DNA from: Xanthocytophaga flava
GTDB lineage: Bacteria > Bacteroidota > Bacteroidia > Cytophagales > 172606-1
DNA length: 64,000 bases
Direction of reading: 5' to 3'
Assembly: GCF_030068545.1 (NCBI RefSeq)
Contig: NZ_JASJOR010000025.1
Location: forward strand, 66,289-130,288
The notes under the pieces: model-generated
The model's database searches: none
What the model was told of the DNA's origin: nothing
Seen by the model: only the letters and a program-made list of their open reading frames with translations
Shown: one piece after another, positions 55,795 through 64,000 of the stretch
Numbering within the stretch: the stretch's first letter is position 1
How the letters are laid out: the number at the start of each line of letters is the position of its first letter
Program-made: the position numbers and the translations under genes

Positions 55795-56001
55795 TTATGG
55801 ATAGACTACAGAGGTAGTTAAATAGCTCAAATTCTCTCTGAATAGAAATTCGTCAATCATAGGGATTTGAGCTAAAATTGGGCTGCTTGGTATTGGAGGA
55901 TCAGGCGTTCTATTTTTATTTGTTTCTTGATTGATAACTGATAAGATAACAAGTTCATTGGCATAAAGAGGTACTACACTGCCCATACAGAAAAGAGCCA
56001 T
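55795..56001 (-). CDS. Tiny exported protein or gene fragment
   Basis: 68 residues with a short hydrophobic leader (MALFCMGSVVPLYANE) and a Pro-rich middle (TPDPPIPSSPILAQIP). The leader lacks the usual basic start, and an in-frame stop sits shortly upstream, so this may be a truncated remnant. Further right (56030-56170) a plus-strand frame reads LEIKKGRYNIPFGHPLLMAS, also possibly a gene remnant. The interval 55689-56299 otherwise holds only the tRNA terminator. Confidence 0.3.
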   Translation of the reverse strand: MALFCMGSVVPLYANELVILSVINQETNKNRTPDPPIPSSPILAQIPMIDEFLFRENLSYLTTSVVYP

Positions 56002-56255
56002 ATATACTTCCTCAGCGCTTCCGAGTTGTTACACATACGGAATCTTAAAAGCAAAGCTGGAGATAAAGAAAGGCCGTTATAATATACCGTTTGGTCATCC
56101 ACTGCTGATGGCCTCAATTGTTGCTTCAGGTCAGTATAGTAAGCCACAAAGGTAATAATGATACCTGATCCTTCATTATCTCTGATTCAGTAGCAGTTTA
56201 AAAAACTTTTATTATTGGATCTGAGACTATGTTGTGCGAAATGTTGGACAACAAA

Positions 56256-56289
56256 AAAGGGTTATAACTTTTTCAAGTCATAACCCTTT
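56256..56289 (-). terminator. Terminator of the tRNA-Thr gene
   Basis: 10-bp perfect arms (56256-56265 and 56280-56289). On the minus strand the hairpin is followed by a T run, 10 bases after the tRNA 3' end. Confidence 0.8.
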
Positions 56290-56299
56290 GATTATTAGG

Positions 56300-56372
<73 letters not shown>

Positions 56373-56516
56373 TTTCCTTATTTGTTTTATTTACTTCGTC
56401 CGTGTACCGGATTTGTGATGCAAAAGTAGTCGTTTGAGTAATATGAGTCAAGAGTCGATTCAAAAAAAATTATAAAAAATTTTCAAAATTTTCTCAACTT
56501 ATTCATTCACAAACCA

Positions 56517-58319
56517 TTACAAATCATAAAAAAGTTTAATTTGTTGCTTCAGATCACTCAGTTCCTTCTCTGCTGCCTCAATCTTAGAGGTAAAATCTTT
56601 CCGGAAAGCATCTGCATTTTTTGAATTTGCAAAAAACTCCAGGTTATTCTTCCACAAGGCAATGTCATTTTCCAGTTGCGTAATCTTACGGCGCATAGCT
56701 TGCTCTTTACGTTGCAGATCACGAGCCGCATGTGGATTATTCTTAGAAATCTTCAGTTCGCTTGTAAGAATAGCCTTGGCACGTTCTGTATCTGATAGTC
56801 CTTGTGTATTCTCCAGGAATTTCTTCACTGCTTCAGAATAACGCTTCCGCATAGAGTCCATATTCTTACGAGGCACGAATCCTGCAGCCTCATATTGCTC
56901 ACGCAGTGCTTCAAAAGCAGCTACATCCGTACTCTTCTCTTCGGCAAGCTTTTCTATCTGTGCACAAATATTCAGTTTTACCTCCAGGTTTTTCTCAAAC
57001 TCACGCTCTGTCTGGTTCCGCTGTCCACGACGACGCTCAAAGAAGGCATCACAGGCTTGTTTGAACCGTTCAAAGATTGCATCCCGGAATTTTTCTGATA
57101 CCGGACCAACTTCTTTCCAGCGTTGTTGCAATTCTTTGATTTTATCAGCAGTAGCCTCAAAATCATCGTTGTCTTTCAGTGCTTCTACCTGCTCACACAA
57201 CGACGTTTTTATCTTCAGATTCTCTTCACGTGCAGCTTCCAGATGACGGAAAAACTCGTTTTTATGATGAAAAAACTGTTTGAATGCGGCCCAGAAACGT
57301 TTATTGATTTCTTTGGCTTTTTCTCTTGGCAAAAGGCCAATAGCATCCCAACGTTTTTGTATTTCCAGTATCTCTTTTGTCTTATCGTTCCAGTCGCTGA
57401 TTTTGTCTGACTGAAAGGCAGCGTATGGCTCTACCTCTGTACACAAAGCAAGCTTGGCAGATACATGCTGTTCCATCTGCTGACGAACCGCTTCCATTTG
57501 CTCCTTACGCTTGTTGTACACAACATCCGAAGCAGCTTTAAACCGTTGCCAGATGGCGTCTTGTTCTTCACGTGGTACAGGGCCTACATGTTTAAACTCT
57601 TCATGTAGCTCGTTCAGTTCTTTTACTACAGATGAAGAAGCATCCTGCTGAGCTAACTTTTCAGCTTTCTCACAGATGTCAGCCTTCAGCTCCAGGTTCT
57701 TCTTACGATCCAGTTCTTTGAGCTCAAAATAAATGCTTCGGTTGCTGTAAAAACGTTCAACCAAGGCATTGAAGTTAGCCCATAGTTCCTGTCCCTGAGC
57801 CTGAGGTACAGGTCCGGTAGTTTTCCACTCTGCCTGAATCTTTTTCAATTCAGCCACACTGGCGTTACTTTCTTCGCTATCTACTAGTTGACGCAGACGT
57901 TCCAGTAAGGCAGCTTTTGCCTGTAGATTTTGCTCTTTGCTACGCTCCTGGTCCTGAATCCACTTCACTTTTTTCTCTTTCAATTGGCGGCACAGATTCT
58001 CAAACCGTACAGTCAAGCCATCGTACTTATACTCAAAGTCCTCTTTGTCTCCTCCACTGGCAATGAATTTTTCCAGAGCAAGATTCTTTTCCACTTCTTT
58101 CATCTCGTCAAAAACCGGCTTGGCATGACGCATCACTTCATCGATCTGCTTTTGGTCTTGTCCGGCCAAAGCATCTTCAGCCAGCTTCACAAAGTCTTTC
58201 TTTGTAAAACTTGCGTAATCGATGTGATGTTCTTCTACATGCTCATGTTCAGCTTCTAACGTTTCCGACTGGCTTTTATCCAATTCTTCGTTCTCCGCAT
58301 TAAGTTGTTCTGTGTTCAT
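56517..58319 (-). CDS. DUF349 repeat protein
   Basis: 600 residues from ATG 58319 (an in-frame TTG two codons earlier is ignored). A Glu-rich N-terminus is followed by five DUF349 repeats of ~75 residues. Each has a Trp followed by GPVP/GLLP/GFVP and a W-x-x-F helix (WKTTGPVPQAQGQELWANF, FKHVGPVPREEQDAIWQRF, WDAIGLLPREKAKEINKRF, WKEVGPVSEKFRDAIFERF). A C-terminal coiled coil closes the protein. It is an elongated helical cytosolic protein conserved in Bacteroidota; its function is unknown. Promoter at 58357-58386. Confidence 0.88.
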   Translation of the reverse strand: MNTEQLNAENEELDKSQSETLEAEHEHVEEHHIDYASFTKKDFVKLAEDALAGQDQKQIDEVMRHAKPVFDEMKEVEKNLALEKFIASGGDKEDFEYKYDGLTVRFENLCRQLKEKKVKWIQDQERSKEQNLQAKAALLERLRQLVDSEESNASVAELKKIQAEWKTTGPVPQAQGQELWANFNALVERFYSNRSIYFELKELDRKKNLELKADICEKAEKLAQQDASSSVVKELNELHEEFKHVGPVPREEQDAIWQRFKAASDVVYNKRKEQMEAVRQQMEQHVSAKLALCTEVEPYAAFQSDKISDWNDKTKEILEIQKRWDAIGLLPREKAKEINKRFWAAFKQFFHHKNEFFRHLEAAREENLKIKTSLCEQVEALKDNDDFEATADKIKELQQRWKEVGPVSEKFRDAIFERFKQACDAFFERRRGQRNQTEREFEKNLEVKLNICAQIEKLAEEKSTDVAAFEALREQYEAAGFVPRKNMDSMRKRYSEAVKKFLENTQGLSDTERAKAILTSELKISKNNPHAARDLQRKEQAMRRKITQLENDIALWKNNLEFFANSKNADAFRKDFTSKIEAAEKELSDLKQQIKLFYDL

Positions 58320-58356
58320 TCTCAATCAGTTTCGGTCTTTGGGTATTGAGTATTTA

Positions 58357-58386
58357 CAAAATTAGTAAAAAAGTATCTCTGTCAAA
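58357..58386 (-). promoter_or_regulatory. Bacteroidota-type promoter of the DUF349 gene
   Basis: Read on the minus strand: TTTG (58386-58383), 18 bases, then TAatTTTG (58364-58357), matching the TTTG / TAnnTTTG consensus. It ends 38 bases before the ATG at 58319. Confidence 0.65.
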
Positions 58387-58496
58387 TGCCAATACTCGAA
58401 TAAGGCTTAAAAAATATTACTTTTGCCTTCGTCTACAGTACAAAGGTGCTACTTTTATTTATTAAAACCATTTTTTACAAAAAAAAACTCACACAA

Positions 58497-59153
58497 ATGA
58501 ATACCCCCCTCCATTCACTGGCTGACATTCGCAAGGAATATACCCTTAAAGAACTGGATATAACTACTACTTCGGACGATCCTTTTGCTCAGTTCCAGCA
58601 GTGGTTTAATGAAGCCATTGGTGCCAAGGTACCCGAACCGAATGCGATGCATCTGGCAACAGTATCCGCAGAAGGACATCCATCCGGACGTATTGTGTTG
58701 CTAAAAGGGCTGGATTCAAAGGGATTTACGTTCTTTACCAACTACGAAAGCCGTAAAGGACAGGAAATGAAAGGACATGAATTTGCCAGTCTAACCTTTT
58801 TCTGGCCGGAACTGGAACGACAACTACGCATTGAAGGACACATCGAAAAAGTTTCTGATACAGAGTCTGATATCTATTTTCAAAGTCGACCACGCGGAAG
58901 CCAGATTGGTGCCTGGGCTTCGCCTCAGAGTACAGTTATTGAAAGTAGAGATATCCTGGCCGAAAAACAACACCAACTGGAAGAGAAATTCGGCACAGAT
59001 CAACCCATTCCCCGCCCTCCACACTGGGGTGGTTATCGGTTACTACCCCACTGGCTCGAGTTCTGGCAAGGTCGCCCCAGCCGCCTGCATGACCGGATTG
59101 TCTATAAACTCACAGAAGATCACAGCTGGATCAAACAACGACTAGCACCTTAA
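58497..59153 (+). CDS. pdxH: Pyridoxamine 5'-phosphate oxidase
   Basis: 218 residues from ATG 58497; the frame opens 17 codons earlier with a hydrophobic leader unlike the family. FMN- and substrate-binding motifs are present: NAMHLATVSAEGHPSGRIVLLKG (split across residues ~45-67), SRKGQE, the RPRGSQIGAWAS segment, and a C-terminal PPHWGGYRL plus RLHDRI. It oxidises pyridoxine or pyridoxamine 5'-phosphate to pyridoxal phosphate. A TAcTTTTG element at 58418-58425 could be its -7 box. It is divergent from the DUF349 gene. Confidence 0.93.
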   Translation: MNTPLHSLADIRKEYTLKELDITTTSDDPFAQFQQWFNEAIGAKVPEPNAMHLATVSAEGHPSGRIVLLKGLDSKGFTFFTNYESRKGQEMKGHEFASLTFFWPELERQLRIEGHIEKVSDTESDIYFQSRPRGSQIGAWASPQSTVIESRDILAEKQHQLEEKFGTDQPIPRPPHWGGYRLLPHWLEFWQGRPSRLHDRIVYKLTEDHSWIKQRLAP

Positions 59154-59743
59154 TAAAAGGGGCTATAAATAAAGAAAAATCCTCCTCTCTGTCCTCCTGG
59201 AAGGAACTCGTGGCAAGACCGGTGGCCTTTCCGAGTGGAGTGTGTTTTTTCTCTCAGAAAGTAAACGCAGCTCTATTTGTCACAAGTTTCTTCCAGAAGG
59301 GCTGGGATGGTATTTTGAGTGGTTTTCTTACCTTGACAGCATTGAACGGACGCTTGTGCCCATTTTGAGAACAGCTTCCGTTGCGTTGGTGGGTAAAATC
59401 CTGTTTGGGTACTATCACAAACCTGAACTTGGCTCTATTTGTCCCAACGCAACGGACGTTGCTTTCAATATAGGTCCGAACGGACGTTCGAACCAGCTCC
59501 TTTCCATTTGAACCAGTACCTCGTATAAGTATATCCTCTAGCATCAGAACCGTGTAGATCCTCTTTCAAATCTGTTGTTTTTTTTCAATTTACTTACCTC
59601 TTCCATTCAAAACATCACCTATCCTTGAGAAAATAAATGAGTCACTGTATCCGCATACAGACAATCATTTAGTATGTTGTGGCCCTGCTGTTAGCTTTAG
59701 TACAGTCAGTAAGTAACTCAATACTCTACCATTAATCCAGCTT
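59154..59743. other. Intergenic region made of repeat elements
   Basis: About 590 bases. It holds repeat copy B (59207-59310) and a 12-bp inverted repeat (59378-59389 with 59444-59455, CCGTTGCGTTGG). A short CTCTATTTGTC motif occurs in both parts. Frames across it (59242-59544) are not protein-like. Confidence 0.55.
59207..59310. repeat. Dispersed intergenic repeat, copy B
   Basis: Same element as 36466-36570, aligned over ~105 bases with mostly point differences. The inverted ends CTCGTGGCAA and TTGTCACAAG are ~70 bases apart. Neither copy has a coding frame or flanking target duplication that I can see. Confidence 0.7.
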
Positions 59744-62392
59744 ATGTCTGCCAAAACAATTATTTCTGCAGAGCAACAACGTCTCAATCAAAACGCTACC
59801 CACCCTGTACCTCTCGAAAAATGGGGACCTTATTTAGCTGAACGACAGTGGGGTACAGTAAGGGAAGATTATAGTAGTGATGGCAATGCCTGGAACTACT
59901 TTCCATTCAAACAATCGCATGCACGGGCTTATCGGTGGGGTGAAGATGGGATTGCAGGGATTTCGGATTTTGGTCAAAACCTCTGTTTTGCTCTCACTCT
60001 CTGGAATGGCAAAGATCCACTATTAAAGGAACGCCTGTTTGGCCTTACCAATGGGGAAGGCAATCATGGCGAAGATTGCAAAGAACTCTATTATTATCTG
60101 GATAATACGCCAACGCATTCCTATATGCGTTTTCTATACAAATATCCTCAGAACGCATTCCCGTATGAAGATTTAATCCGTACCAATGCACAACGGGGGA
60201 AATCAGATCCGGAATATGAACTACTGGATACAGGTATATTCAATGAAAACAAATATTTTGATGTGTATGTCACCTATGCCAAGAATGATCATGAAGATAT
60301 CTGCATAGAGATCGAGGTGTTTAATCAGAGCGAAGAACCCGCTGATATTACGCTATTGCCTACTCTCTGGTGTCGTAACCGATGGCTTTCTGGTGACCTG
60401 CATCCCAGACCTACCATACAGGTAGCTGAGGCAGATGCAGACTGGCAGATGGTATCTGTAACACATGGATTTATAGGCACCTATCATTTTTACTTTCCCA
60501 AACCTGCCGAAGACTTACTTTTTACAGAAAATGACTCTAATCTCGAACGTTTATTTGGAGTACCCAATCCATCTCCCTATGTGAAAGATGCTTTTCACGA
60601 TGTGATCATCCAAGGAAACAATACATTACTAAAAGATAAACTATCAGGAACCAAGTTTGCACCTGTGTATCGGGTCACGGTTTCGGGCAAATCTTCCCAG
60701 AAGATTTATTTCCGACTGAGTAAAGAAAAGCTGGCGGGAGATCCTTTTGCAGGCATTGAACAAACGTTTGTGTTGCGTAAACAAGAGGCAGATATTTTCT
60801 ATCAGTACTTTGCACCTCTGAATGCAACCGAAGACGCCAAAAACATTCAGCGGCAAGCCTTTGCCGGGTTATTATGGAGTAAACAATATTACCAGTATGA
60901 TGTGGAACGGTGGCTGAATGGTGATCATGGACAGCCTGCACCTCCGGAAAGCCGGAAATATGGACGCAATGCCAACTGGAAATATATTAAAAATGAAGAT
61001 ATTATCTCAATGCCTGACACCTGGGAATATCCCTGGTATGCAGCCTGGGATCTGGCCTTTCATTGTGTTACCTTTGGGCTGATTGATCCTGCCTTTGCCA
61101 AAAACCAGCTTATTCTTATGCTTCGCGAGTGGTATATGAATCCAGAGGGCCAGATTCCAGCCTATGAGTGGAACTTCTCGGATGTGAATCCTCCTGTGCA
61201 TGCATGGGCAGCTCTTTCTGTGTATCGGATTGAGCGAACTATACATGGCAAACACGATATCAATTTTCTGAAACGAATCTTTCAAAAGCTGCTGATCAAT
61301 TTTACCTGGTGGGTAAACCGCAAAGATGAAGATGGAAACAATATCTTCTCAGGAGGCTTTCTCGGTTTGGATAATATTGGAGTACTCAATAGAAGTGCTA
61401 TTCCTCCCAATTGCCATATTGAACAGGTAGACGGAACTAGTTGGATGGCTATGTACGCCTTGAATATGATGGATATTGCACTGGAAATTGCCGTCTATGA
61501 CAAATCGTTTGAAGATGTAGCTACCAAGTTCTATGAACATTATGTGCTGATAGCAGAATCCTTGAATGAGGCATTAATGTGGGATGAAAAGGATCACTTC
61601 TTTTATGATGTATTGTATCATCCCAATGGAGAAGCTATACCTATGAAAGTGCGTTCTGTAGTAGGATTGAGCGTATTGTTTGCAGTCTCTATCATAGATG
61701 TAAAGAAAATGACTCCTTTGCCAGACTTTATCAAACGGATAGCCTGGTTTAAGAATTATCGCATCAAAACGGGAAAATATCTTCCCAATGAAGAGACAAA
61801 AGATGGCGACTATATTCTGATTTCTCTGATTCCAAAAGAAAAGCTTATTGGCATACTGGAAATTATGCTGGATGAAGAAGAGTTTCTTGCACCCGGAGGC
61901 ATACGTGCGTTATCTAAATATCATGACCAACACCCCTATTTTATTCATCTGGATGGGATAGAACATACGATTCGCTATGATCCGGGTGAATCAACGTCCT
62001 ATATGTTTGGCGGAAACTCAAACTGGCGTGGACCGGTATGGACACCAATCAATTATCTGCTAATCAAGGCATTGAAAAAATACCATCAGTTTTATGGAGA
62101 CTCTGTAAAACTCGAATTTCCAACACGTTCAGGCAACTGGATGACACTGGGAGAAATTTCCAATGCACTGGCAGAAAGAATGGTGCATATTTTTGAAAAA
62201 GATTCAGCAGGCAATCGTCCGGTACATAAGGATCATGAAGCGTTTTATAGTCGTCCCGAGAATCAGGATTTGCTCTTGTTCTACGAATACTTCCATGGAG
62301 ATACTAGCAGAGGTATAGGAGCCTCACATCAAACCGGCTGGACTGCTGTTATTGCAGAACTGATCAATGATGATGCATGGGAATGGGAATGA
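59744..62392 (+). CDS. GH63-like glucosidase
   Basis: 882 residues, no signal peptide. An N-terminal beta-sandwich (~1-330) precedes an (alpha/alpha)6 barrel with GH63-type motifs: WYAAWDLAFHCV (~residue 432), QIPAYEWNFSDVNPPVHAWA, QVDGTSWMAMYALNMM, FGGNSNWRGPVWTPINYLL and HQTGWTAVIAELI. Family members are annotated glucosidase or mannosylglycerate hydrolase and act on alpha-glucosides or related glycosides, in the cytosol given no export signal. No neighbouring sugar genes, so the substrate is open. Confidence 0.85.
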   Translation: MSAKTIISAEQQRLNQNATHPVPLEKWGPYLAERQWGTVREDYSSDGNAWNYFPFKQSHARAYRWGEDGIAGISDFGQNLCFALTLWNGKDPLLKERLFGLTNGEGNHGEDCKELYYYLDNTPTHSYMRFLYKYPQNAFPYEDLIRTNAQRGKSDPEYELLDTGIFNENKYFDVYVTYAKNDHEDICIEIEVFNQSEEPADITLLPTLWCRNRWLSGDLHPRPTIQVAEADADWQMVSVTHGFIGTYHFYFPKPAEDLLFTENDSNLERLFGVPNPSPYVKDAFHDVIIQGNNTLLKDKLSGTKFAPVYRVTVSGKSSQKIYFRLSKEKLAGDPFAGIEQTFVLRKQEADIFYQYFAPLNATEDAKNIQRQAFAGLLWSKQYYQYDVERWLNGDHGQPAPPESRKYGRNANWKYIKNEDIISMPDTWEYPWYAAWDLAFHCVTFGLIDPAFAKNQLILMLREWYMNPEGQIPAYEWNFSDVNPPVHAWAALSVYRIERTIHGKHDINFLKRIFQKLLINFTWWVNRKDEDGNNIFSGGFLGLDNIGVLNRSAIPPNCHIEQVDGTSWMAMYALNMMDIALEIAVYDKSFEDVATKFYEHYVLIAESLNEALMWDEKDHFFYDVLYHPNGEAIPMKVRSVVGLSVLFAVSIIDVKKMTPLPDFIKRIAWFKNYRIKTGKYLPNEETKDGDYILISLIPKEKLIGILEIMLDEEEFLAPGGIRALSKYHDQHPYFIHLDGIEHTIRYDPGESTSYMFGGNSNWRGPVWTPINYLLIKALKKYHQFYGDSVKLEFPTRSGNWMTLGEISNALAERMVHIFEKDSAGNRPVHKDHEAFYSRPENQDLLLFYEYFHGDTSRGIGASHQTGWTAVIAELINDDAWEWE

Positions 62393-62588
62393 TTTTTTAT
62401 ACTGTTTTAGCAACACTATGAAACTATCTGTTAAACAGACAAAATAATTTATCAGAAATCAAACCAAACTTTCAGCACAATGGTTATTTTTGCTTAATAA
62501 GCATTTTTAGCCTCGGATACAGAAATCACACTAGATAGATCTGAATTGTCTGGTACTCAATATTATTCATTTTTAACTTTTTAAATCT

Positions 62589-63083
62589 ATGGCAACTGTC
62601 AAACCATCAACGACCACTAATATTGGAATCAATGAGAAAAATCGTGCAGGTACAGCGCAACTGCTGAATCACCTGCTTTCAGATGAATTCGTTCTTTATA
62701 CAAAAACCCGATACTATCACTGGAATGTAACCGGACCACGTTTCCACAATCTACATCTGTTCTTTGAAACCCAATATACTGAATTGGCAGAAATCATTGA
62801 TCAGGTAGCAGAGCGGGTACGTCAACTAGGTTATTTTGCGTTTGGTACACTGGAGCAATTCAAGAAAACAACTCGTCTGAATGAAAACTACGGAGAGGTT
62901 CCGTCTGATGATGATATGATCCGTAACCTGATGGAAGATCATGAAACGATCATTCGTCAGTTGAGAACAGATCTTGAAAAAGCAGATGAGAATTTCCATG
63001 ATACCGGTACCAATGACTTCCTGACCAGTCTGATGGAACAACATGAGAAGATGGCATGGATGCTGAGAGCACACCTGCAATAA
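62589..63083 (+). CDS. dps: Dps-family ferritin-like protein
   Basis: 164 residues. The Dps ferroxidase ligands have the canonical spacing: H44 (YYHWNVTG), H56, D71 and E75 (DQVAERVR), with H44-H56 12 apart and D71-E75 4 apart as in E. coli Dps. A helical bundle with an MEQHEKMAWMLRAHLQ C-terminus follows. It oxidises and stores iron and protects DNA under oxidative or starvation stress. A TAttTTTG sequence (62485-62492) may be its -7 element; no upstream TTTG at proper distance was found. Confidence 0.92.
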   Translation: MATVKPSTTTNIGINEKNRAGTAQLLNHLLSDEFVLYTKTRYYHWNVTGPRFHNLHLFFETQYTELAEIIDQVAERVRQLGYFAFGTLEQFKKTTRLNENYGEVPSDDDMIRNLMEDHETIIRQLRTDLEKADENFHDTGTNDFLTSLMEQHEKMAWMLRAHLQ

Positions 63084-63110
63084 CGGAACAAGTCTCTTTT
63101 AGCTAAGCTA

Positions 63111-63160
63111 TCAAAAGCCACTTATCTTTCCAGAAATGGATAGGAATAAGTGGCTTTTGA
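63111..63160. terminator. Hairpin between dps and the downstream membrane gene
   Basis: 15-bp perfect arms (63111-63125 and 63146-63160), 20-nt loop, AAAAGCCACTT core. Confidence 0.6.
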
Positions 63161-63227
63161 CGTATAGGAAGTATTTTATTCATTTTCTTTTTGGAAATTA
63201 TTTTGCCTGATTCAAGTCATATGTAAA

Positions 63228-63809
63228 TTACCAGTTGGCGGATACATCCACGGCTCTATCCATAGGCCCAAGCATAATCGCAACAAACGCAAAACATGCG
63301 AAAAAATAATGGATAAAAAGCATGTGGCCGAAATAGGATTGCTTGTACTTTTGAAGTATATATAACCAGATTAGGAAAGACCCAATAGCATATATAAAGT
63401 AGGCCCAGCTCTCAAGTGTATATATACTATAAACATAGGTATACTCTGCCATCACGGTTCCACGATAATTTATTGGTCCAGATTCTTGTACTGTAAAAAG
63501 ATAACTCACTGGACTTAAATTAGCATATCGTATCAAAGGAAAAAAGACACCTACAATAATTGCCTGACACCCGACAATTGGTAGTACTCGTCGGTAAGGA
63601 GATAGTAAAAAGCTTTTTATTAAATTAATAAAACCAATTCCTCCGGGAATAAAAATTACAAGAAATAACAGGAGAGCCAGAATACTATTTACTCTTGGAA
63701 AAAAGGCAATGAGTAAAGAAAAAGCAATAGCATGAACCCACCAGAGAGGGTGTGTGGAAGAGGTAGGCTCTGCATTATCAGCAGATAGAGATTGTTCTTC
63801 AGTAGTCAT
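63228..63809 (-). CDS. Polytopic membrane protein, unknown function
   Basis: 193 residues. A polar N-terminus (MTTEEQSLSADNAEPTSS) is followed by about five hydrophobic segments (AIAFSLLIAFFPRVN, ILALLLFLVIFIPGGIGFI, VGCQAIIVGVFFPLI, WAYFIYAIGSFLIWLYIL, FIHYFFACFAFVAIML). No family motif recognised. It converges with dps across the hairpin at 63111-63160. Confidence 0.65.
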   Translation of the reverse strand: MTTEEQSLSADNAEPTSSTHPLWWVHAIAFSLLIAFFPRVNSILALLLFLVIFIPGGIGFINLIKSFLLSPYRRVLPIVGCQAIIVGVFFPLIRYANLSPVSYLFTVQESGPINYRGTVMAEYTYVYSIYTLESWAYFIYAIGSFLIWLYILQKYKQSYFGHMLFIHYFFACFAFVAIMLGPMDRAVDVSANW

Positions 63810-63880
63810 ATACCAATACTTGTGATAAGAAATGTTTCGCTTCTTACCACAAGAATAAAGCCAGATTACTAAGCAGTGGT

Positions 63881-63900
63881 GGTCGGAAGAAATTCCGACC
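63881..63900 (-). terminator. GAAA-tetraloop hairpin after the edge gene
   Basis: 8-bp perfect arms (63881-63888 and 63893-63900) closed by a GAAA loop, 2 bases past the stop of the edge frame on the minus strand. A second 7-bp hairpin (63972-63988) lies inside that frame. Confidence 0.5.
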
Positions 63901-63902
63901 CC

Positions 63903-64000
63903 TTACGTTTTAAAGACTTTGTTGGGATCTCCACCCGCCAGTGTGATCATGATAGTGGTTATAAGTTCTCTGAGTTGTAAGACAACTCTTCTTTTTGCCG
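63903..64000 (-). CDS. C-terminal end of a gene cut by the right edge (tentative)
   Basis: A minus-strand frame enters from the right edge and ends at TAA 63905-63903. Its 32 residues look protein-like (VVLQLRELITTIMITLAGGD, then PNKVFKT), and the terminator hairpin follows directly. The two other minus-strand frames also close inside the window and look less natural. The product cannot be identified from so little. Confidence 0.35.
   Translation of the reverse strand, partial: AKRRVVLQLRELITTIMITLAGGDPNKVFKT

Noticed and set aside
59242..59544. Two opposite frames of ~90 residues
   Set aside because: Both lie in repeat DNA and neither resembles a protein.

Overview
The window is a stretch of a low-GC (roughly 40 %) bacterial chromosome that fits the phylum Bacteroidota, most likely order Cytophagales. 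The signs are a promoter of the TTTG / TAnnTTTG type at 58357-58386, weak or absent Shine-Dalgarno sequences, many exported lipoproteins, a LytTR two-component pair, GAF- and TPR-type sensor proteins, DUF349 and DUF4833 proteins, a POTRA-less Omp85 barrel and a three-gene HipBST-like toxin-antitoxin locus. No rRNA, CRISPR array, integrase, complete insertion sequence or replication origin was found. The only RNA gene seen is tRNA-Thr(UGU).

1-6.8 kb (mostly minus): an edge gene, a frameshifted lipoprotein gene, a YdeI/DUF1905 protein, a decayed GH42 beta-galactosidase remnant, type II NADH dehydrogenase and a LytT/LytS-type two-component system. 6.9-16.5 kb (mostly plus): an ABC exporter whose permease is fused to an M1-type peptidase, divergent from LytTS; then a secreted GDPD phosphodiesterase, a possible SUFU-like protein, an HD hydrolase, DUF4833, a fatty-acid-hydroxylase-like enzyme and a single-domain response regulator.

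16.8-28.1 kb is the most unusual region. It is a same-strand, tightly spaced run of seven genes: four paralogous LRR proteins (each about 640 residues, with LRRs, a BRCT-like segment and a HEAT-like helical segment), one lipoprotein, a DUF2201-type protein (HEVLH metallopeptidase-like half plus VWA-like MIDAS half) and a MoxR-family AAA+ ATPase. It ends at a 26-bp perfect inverted repeat. I read it as a MoxR/VWA protein-remodelling or proteolytic module with four diversified recognition proteins. Its target is unknown.

28.5-36.3 kb: a glycosyltransferase, AlkC-like DNA repair protein, bestrophin-like channel, Omp85-type barrel, GNAT acetyltransferase and GAF histidine kinase. 36.6-42.6 kb: exported carbohydrate-related proteins (six-hairpin glycosidase, Cthe_2159-type binding protein, a CBM-like protein, a GH130-like lipoprotein) with an SDR oxidoreductase. 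42.6-44.3 kb: hipB-hipS-hipT with paired palindromic operator candidates. 44.4-51.2 kb: DUF4180, a GAF coiled-coil membrane protein, DNA polymerase IV and a TPR sensor that has a histidine-kinase phosphoacceptor region but no ATPase domain. 52-56 kb: a run of small unrecognised lipoproteins and membrane-anchored proteins. 56.3-63.9 kb: tRNA-Thr, DUF349 protein, PdxH, a GH63-like glucosidase, Dps and a membrane protein.

Intergenic DNA carries two copies of a roughly 105-bp dispersed element (36466-36570 and 59207-59310), a separate multi-hairpin element (30024-30119), and many hairpin terminators. Two of those terminators, at 40736 and 47740, share the same core. All family assignments come from reading motifs by eye; no database search was run.
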